Positions 60,063 to 64,000 of a stretch of DNA of 64,000 nucleotides are shown here, in pieces. Both the position numbers and the translations under genes were made by a program. The notes under the pieces are model-generated. The model made no database searches. It was not told the DNA's origin and saw only the letters and a list, made by a program, of their open reading frames with translations. How positions within the stretch are numbered: position 1 is the stretch's first letter; every line of letters begins with the position of its first letter. The DNA is from CALBPI01 sp039821605 (GTDB lineage Bacteria > Pseudomonadota > Gammaproteobacteria > Steroidobacterales > Woeseiaceae): positions 1 to 64,000 of the forward strand of contig JBCBNV010000005.1 of the NCBI GenBank assembly GCA_039821605.1, written 5' to 3'.

Positions 60063-61504
60063 TCGCCGCGCTCTTGCTCGTGGCGTCAACGGCCGCAGCC
60101 GAGCCCGTGCGCATTGGCAGCAAGAACTTCACCGAAAGCTACCTGCTTGCCGAGATCGCGGCGCAGCTCCTCGAAGCCCGCGGCATCGACGTCGTCCGCC
60201 AGTTCGGCCTCGGCGGCACCAAGATCTGCTACGACGCGCTGCGTGCCGGCGAGATCGACCTCTACCCCGAGTACACGGGCACCATTGCGGCGGCCATTCT
60301 CGGCGACACGACACTCGAGGACGTGACCGCACCGCTGGCCGAGCAAGGTCTCGCCACCTACTCGCCACCGGGTTTCAACAACACCTACGTCCTTGCGCTG
60401 CGCAGGGAGATCGCCGAGTCGAGAGGTCTCTCGCAGATCTCCGATCTCATCGGCCAGACGGGCATCGACGCGGCGCTTAGCCATGAGTTTCGTGCACGCA
60501 ATGACGGTTGGCCGGCGCTCAGCGCCCACTACGGCCTGACATTGGGCTCCCGCGGTATCGAGCACGGCCTGGCCTATGAAGCGCTGGCCTCGGGCGGCGC
60601 GGACCTGACAGACGCCTATTCAACCGACGGCGAGCTGTCGCGCGCCGATCTCATCCTGCTCGACGATGACCGCGCGTTCTTTCCGCGCTACGACGCTGTG
60701 TGGCTCGCACGCACGACGCTCGCAGCCGATGTCGTTGCCGCTTTGGCCGAACTCGAAGGCCAAATCGATGAGGCCACAATGCAGGCGCTCAATGCCCGTG
60801 CGGCGCTCGATGGCGAGGGAATTCCCACGGTCGCCGCGAGCTTCCTCGTGTCGTCCGGTCTGGCCGATGCTGACGCGCCCGTTCCGTCGCAGTTCTGGTC
60901 GCGACTGGCCGAGAACACGGCACGGCACATCCAGCTCACGCTCGCGGCCCTGTTGCTGGCCGGTGTCGCAGGCGTCACGCTCGCGCTCGTCCTGCAGCCC
61001 TTCGCGCGCGCCGCCAGCGCGCTGCTCTACGTGTGCGGTCTGCTGCAGACCGTCCCGTCCATCGCTTTGCTTGCGCTCATGATTCCGCTCGTGGGTATCG
61101 GCGTTGTGCCCGCGGTGATCGCGTTGTTTCTCTACGCGCTTCTGCCCATCGTGCGCGCGACGCTCACGGCCATCAACGCCATCGAGCCCGTTTACCTGAC
61201 CGTCGCCGACGCGTTGGGTATGACGGCCGCGGAACGACGCCGGCACGTGCTCGTGCCACTGGCCATGCCGCATATTATTGCCGGTCTGCGCACCGCCGCC
61301 GTCATCGCGATTGGCACCGCGACACTGGCCGCCTTCATCGGTGCGGGCGGGCTTGGTCAGCCCATCGTGACAGGGCTCGCGCTCAACGATACGGGCCTGA
61401 TTCTGGAAGGCGCCGTACCCGCGGCCCTGCTGGCCATCGCCACAGACCTCGTCTTCGATCTGCTCGAGCGGCGGCTCGTGCCGCCGCATCTTCGCTCAGC
61501 CTGA
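60050..61504 (+). CDS. Osmoprotectant importer: substrate-binding domain fused to permease (SBD first)
   Basis: A 484-residue fusion. Signal peptide (about residues 1-17), then an OpuAC-type substrate-binding domain with IGSKNFTESYLLAEIAAQLLEARGI in pieces, GEIDLYPEYTGT and FNNTYVLALR (about 20-275), then a permease domain with about six helices and an EAA loop TVADALGMTAAERRRHVLVP (split). Here the binding domain is N-terminal; in OpuA/OpuF and ProWX fusions it is C-terminal. Substrate (betaine, choline or other quaternary amine) cannot be read. GTG start. Confidence 0.88.
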   Translation: MRGLIAALLLVASTAAAEPVRIGSKNFTESYLLAEIAAQLLEARGIDVVRQFGLGGTKICYDALRAGEIDLYPEYTGTIAAAILGDTTLEDVTAPLAEQGLATYSPPGFNNTYVLALRREIAESRGLSQISDLIGQTGIDAALSHEFRARNDGWPALSAHYGLTLGSRGIEHGLAYEALASGGADLTDAYSTDGELSRADLILLDDDRAFFPRYDAVWLARTTLAADVVAALAELEGQIDEATMQALNARAALDGEGIPTVAASFLVSSGLADADAPVPSQFWSRLAENTARHIQLTLAALLLAGVAGVTLALVLQPFARAASALLYVCGLLQTVPSIALLALMIPLVGIGVVPAVIALFLYALLPIVRATLTAINAIEPVYLTVADALGMTAAERRRHVLVPLAMPHIIAGLRTAAVIAIGTATLAAFIGAGGLGQPIVTGLALNDTGLILEGAVPAALLAIATDLVFDLLERRLVPPHLRSA

Positions 61505-63352
61505 CAGCTCGACGAGCAGCCGGTTCAGACGACCGACGTAGTCGGCCGGATCGGCGGGCAGGTCACCCTCGGCGATTTCCGCCTGCCCCAGCAACACGCG
61601 CGCGAGATCCTCGAAGCGCGCATCGTCGGCGGCCGTCTCGAGACGCCGCACCAGTGGGTGGCCGAGGTTGACCTCGAGTGCCGGCTTTGACTCGGGCACG
61701 TCCTGTCCCGCGGCCTCCAGCATGCGCCGCATCTGCGCACCGATGTCATCCGCACCGACGACCAGGCAGGCCGGGGACTCGACGAGCCGGTCGCTGGCGC
61801 GCACGCCTGACACGGCATCCTCGAGGCACTTACCGAGACGCTCGAGGACGCCATCATCGGCGCGGTCTTCTGCGTCGTCTGCGGCATCGCCCTCGGGCAA
61901 CTCCAGCCCGTCGCGGCGCACGTCCTGCAGCGGCTTGCCGTCGAACTCGGTCAGGTGACCAATCATCCACTCGTCGAGCCGGTCCGTAAGCAGCAGCACT
62001 TCAATGCCGCGCTTTCTGAACACTTCGAGGTGCGGGCTGGCCTTGGCCGCCGCCAACGACTCGGCCGTGAGGTAGTAGATCGTGTCCTGGCCCTCGACCA
62101 TGCGCGCCACGTAGCCCGCGAGCGTCTCGCTCTGGCTGTCATCCTCCGAGCGTGTCGTCGTGAATCGGAGCAGCTTGTTCAGCGCGTCGCGGCTGCCCGT
62201 GTCTTCCGCCAGGCCTTCCTTGAGTACCTCACCGAATTCGCCCCAGAAGCGCGCATAGTCTTCGGGCGCGCTACTTGCCATCTTGTCGAGCGTCGACAGC
62301 ACACGTTTGGTCAGTGCCGAGCGCATGGCGTCGATGGCCGGGCTCGACTGCAGCAGTTCGCGCGACACGTTCAGCGGCAGATCGGCGCAGTCGATGACGC
62401 CGCGCACGAAGCGCAGGTAGAGCGGCAGGAACTGCTCCGCGTCATCCATGATGAAGACGCGCTGCACGTAGAGCTTGAGGCCACGCGGCGCCTCGCGGTT
62501 CCAGAGGTCGAACGGCGCGCGCGACGGAATGTAGACGAGGCTCGTGTACTCGCGCTTGCCCTCGACGCGGTTGTGAGACCAGGCCAACGGCGGCTCGAAG
62601 TCGTGCGTCAGGTGCTGGTAGAACTCGCGGTACTCGTCGTCCCCGACCTCCGAGCGCGACCGCGTCCAGAGTGCTGTCGCCGAGTTGATGGTCTCAGTGC
62701 CTTCCTCGCCAGCGAGCCGGACGGGAAAGGCGATGTGGTCGGAATAGCGTTTGACGAGTGAGGTGATCCGGTAGCCCTGCGTGAACGCTTTCTCATCGTC
62801 CTTCAGGTGCAGCGTGATCGCCGTGCCGCGCGCTTCACGTTCGATGGGCTCGAGCGTGTAGTCACCCTCGCCCGTCGATTCCCAGCGCACGGCGGCGTCG
62901 GCGCCGAGGCCCGCGCGGCGTGTTTCAACCGTGACCCGGTCGGCGACGATGAACGAGGCGTAGAAGCCGACCCCGAACTGACCAATAAGCTGCGCGTCCT
63001 TGCGGGCGTCGCCGCTGAGCTTGCCCAGAAACTCGGCTGTGCCGGAGCGCGCAATCGTACCCAGGTTGTTGATGACCTCATCGCGGCTCATGCCAATGCC
63101 GTTGTCGGTGATCGTGAGCGTGTTGCTGGCCTCATCGAGCGCTATGCTGACCCCGAGGTCCGGGTCGTCGGCGGCCAGATCCGGTGTCGCGATGGCCTCG
63201 AAGCGCAGCTTGTCGAGCGCGTCGGAGGCGTTCGAAATGAGCTCGCGCAGGAAGATCTCCTTGTTGCTGTACAAGGAGTGGATCATGAGCTTAAGAAGCT
63301 GATTGACCTCGGCCTGGAAGCCGATGGTTTCTTTGGCGGTGTCTTCGGCCAT
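61496..63352 (-). CDS. htpG: Hsp90 chaperone HtpG
   Basis: ATP-dependent chaperone. The 618-residue protein has the GHKL nucleotide site (LRELISNASDALDKLRFEA in pieces, ITDNGIGMS, GQFGVGFYASFIVAD), the middle domain and the C-terminal dimerisation domain. Start at MAEDTAKE (63352). Convergent with the osmoprotectant fusion gene, with a 9-bp overlap of the 3' ends. Confidence 0.97.
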   Translation of the reverse strand: MAEDTAKETIGFQAEVNQLLKLMIHSLYSNKEIFLRELISNASDALDKLRFEAIATPDLAADDPDLGVSIALDEASNTLTITDNGIGMSRDEVINNLGTIARSGTAEFLGKLSGDARKDAQLIGQFGVGFYASFIVADRVTVETRRAGLGADAAVRWESTGEGDYTLEPIEREARGTAITLHLKDDEKAFTQGYRITSLVKRYSDHIAFPVRLAGEEGTETINSATALWTRSRSEVGDDEYREFYQHLTHDFEPPLAWSHNRVEGKREYTSLVYIPSRAPFDLWNREAPRGLKLYVQRVFIMDDAEQFLPLYLRFVRGVIDCADLPLNVSRELLQSSPAIDAMRSALTKRVLSTLDKMASSAPEDYARFWGEFGEVLKEGLAEDTGSRDALNKLLRFTTTRSEDDSQSETLAGYVARMVEGQDTIYYLTAESLAAAKASPHLEVFRKRGIEVLLLTDRLDEWMIGHLTEFDGKPLQDVRRDGLELPEGDAADDAEDRADDGVLERLGKCLEDAVSGVRASDRLVESPACLVVGADDIGAQMRRMLEAAGQDVPESKPALEVNLGHPLVRRLETAADDARFEDLARVLLGQAEIAEGDLPADPADYVGRLNRLLVELSG

Positions 63353-63448
63353 GCCGGAACTCCGATTGGGCGTCGAAGTGGGCAATATTGATGCGCCGGC
63401 GCCGATTTCAACCGGCGTGTGCGCTGGCCCGAAGGGGCCCCTGGGAGA

Positions 63449-63589
63449 TCAGAGGATCAGCAGCAGCCCCGCTGCGGCCAGGAGTGCGCGCCGAAGCGGC
63501 CCGAGCGTGTAGTGCAGCGCCGCCAGGCGCAGCCGCGCCGCGTACCAGAGGTCGTCAAGCGAATCCCACCACTGCATCGTGATTTCCAC
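63449..63589 (-). CDS. Small hypothetical membrane protein, 46 residues
   Basis: Start GTG 63589, three bases after the stop of the preceding gene. The N-terminal half has WWDSLDDLWYAARLRLAALHY; the C-terminal half is hydrophobic (LRRALLAAAGLLLIL), possibly one short transmembrane helix. I do not recognise it. Its real status rests on tight spacing and composition only. Confidence 0.4.
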   Translation of the reverse strand: MEITMQWWDSLDDLWYAARLRLAALHYTLGPLRRALLAAAGLLLIL

Positions 63590-63591
63590 GG

Positions 63592-63792
63592 CTATTCCTC
63601 GACGAACGGCGACGACGCGGTTTCGGCCGACTCCGTGAAGCGGCATTCGAACTCCCGGTGTGAGTCGAGCTCCGCGAATCCAATCGCCTGTTGCACCCAC
63701 GCCCACCGCTCGCGCGTTTCAGGATTGTTGAAGGTCTGGCTCACAGTCTCATCGGGATCGCTGCGTTTTACTGCGTTTCGTGTAGCTGCCAT
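63592..63792 (-). CDS. Small hypothetical protein, 66 residues
   Basis: ATG 63792 to stop at 63592. Hydrophilic and acidic toward the C-terminus (FTESAETASSPFVEE), with RERWAWVQQAIGFAEL in the middle. No known motif. Same strand as its small neighbours and the partial gene at the window end, so possibly a small operon. Confidence 0.4.
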   Translation of the reverse strand: MAATRNAVKRSDPDETVSQTFNNPETRERWAWVQQAIGFAELDSHREFECRFTESAETASSPFVEE

Positions 63793-63830
63793 TGCTCTTG
63801 CCGTTATCTCGTTCCTGCGGTTACCCGCGC

Positions 63831-64000
63831 TCAGTCATCCTGGTCGTTCATGCTGCGCGAGACGCCTTCCTTCCACTGCCGGTAACCCTTCCAGGTGTAC
63901 AGCGTCGGATCGAAGGATGCGCGACGGCGTGCCGGGGCGCGATTCAGCCAGCTGCGAAAGACATCCGCACCACTCGGAACCTCCTGTGATGTCTCCGTCT
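63831..64000 (-). CDS. C-terminal fragment of unidentified protein (runs off the window)
   Basis: A minus-strand frame stays open from the window edge to TGA at 63831-63833 (about 56 codons). The end includes VFRSWLNRAPARRRASFDP and TLYTWKGYRQWKEGV. The start is outside the window. Basic and tryptophan-containing. Not recognised. Confidence 0.5.
   Translation of the reverse strand, partial: TETSQEVPSGADVFRSWLNRAPARRRASFDPTLYTWKGYRQWKEGVSRSMNDQDD

Overview
The window looks like the chromosome of a high-GC gammaproteobacterium. The gene orders tyrS / M23 peptidase / anmK and gshB-pilG-pilH-pilI-pilJ-chpA-chpC, tonB-yqgE-ruvX-pyrB, pilU-pilT / yggS-proC-yggT closely follow pseudomonad-type chromosomes. 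Insertions and losses relative to that layout (an ApbE lipoprotein gene, a PyrK-like gene, a third retraction ATPase, no pilK or chpB) suggest a more distant lineage. The species cannot be named from the sequence alone. No insertion sequence, prophage, integron, CRISPR array or tRNA gene was seen.

Layout. 1-848: 5' end of a 16S rRNA gene leaving the window to the left, with a boxA and two tandem sigma-70 promoters. 849-3087: tyrS followed by two short coupled genes. 3245-9476: M23 endopeptidase, anmK, ppk1 and the convergent ppx, giving cell-wall recycling and polyphosphate metabolism. 9499-12156: erpA, bactofilin, a DUF6776 protein, hemJ and rppH. 12247-16981: a BtuC/FecCD permease, then a Fur-boxed ferric-iron ABC system (fbpABC). 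17039-23189: diguanylate cyclase, an Arg/His-repeat secreted protein, gamma-glutamyltransferase, pdxH, a CPXCG protein, and a beta-propeller/amidohydrolase-like protein without the metal-binding HxH. 23190-23493: an intergenic region with a near-perfect sigma-54 promoter, an A-rich roughly 200-nt transcript unit and an intrinsic terminator. 23494-30249: ABC ATPase, inositol-phosphatase family gene, cobalamin riboswitch, btuB, a PduO-type cobalamin adenosyltransferase, btuF, ampE and ampD. 30291-31043: rsmE.

31044-40697 is a complete Pil-Chp chemosensory operon (pilG, pilH, pilI, pilJ, a 1929-residue chpA and chpC). 40894-46860 runs the other way: gshB, apbE, tonB, yqgE, ruvX, pyrB and a PyrK-like flavoprotein. 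46864-50178 holds three PilT/PilU-type ATPases in a row. With the chemosensory operon this commits about 13 kb to twitching motility and surface sensing. 50256-53515: yggS, proC, yggT, a DUF4426 lipoprotein and an HU-like protein with its own terminator. 53521-59215: TerB-like protein, alpha/beta hydrolase, cation/proton antiporter, HhH coiled-coil protein, OmpA-like protein, a small TonB-like protein, an FKBP lipoprotein and msrB. 59316-63352: a two-gene osmoprotectant ABC importer in which binding protein and permease are one polypeptide, and htpG. 63449-64000: two very small genes and the 3' end of a gene leaving the window.

Functional themes. Vitamin B12 uptake is complete within the window (BtuB, BtuC-like, BtuD-like, BtuF, adenosyltransferase) but scattered over 17 kb on both strands. 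Two TonB-type proteins could energise BtuB. Iron supply is Fur-regulated. The least explained features are the sigma-54/A-rich RNA unit at 23216-23440, the metal-site-less amidohydrolase protein, the third pilus ATPase and the SBD-first osmoprotectant fusion.
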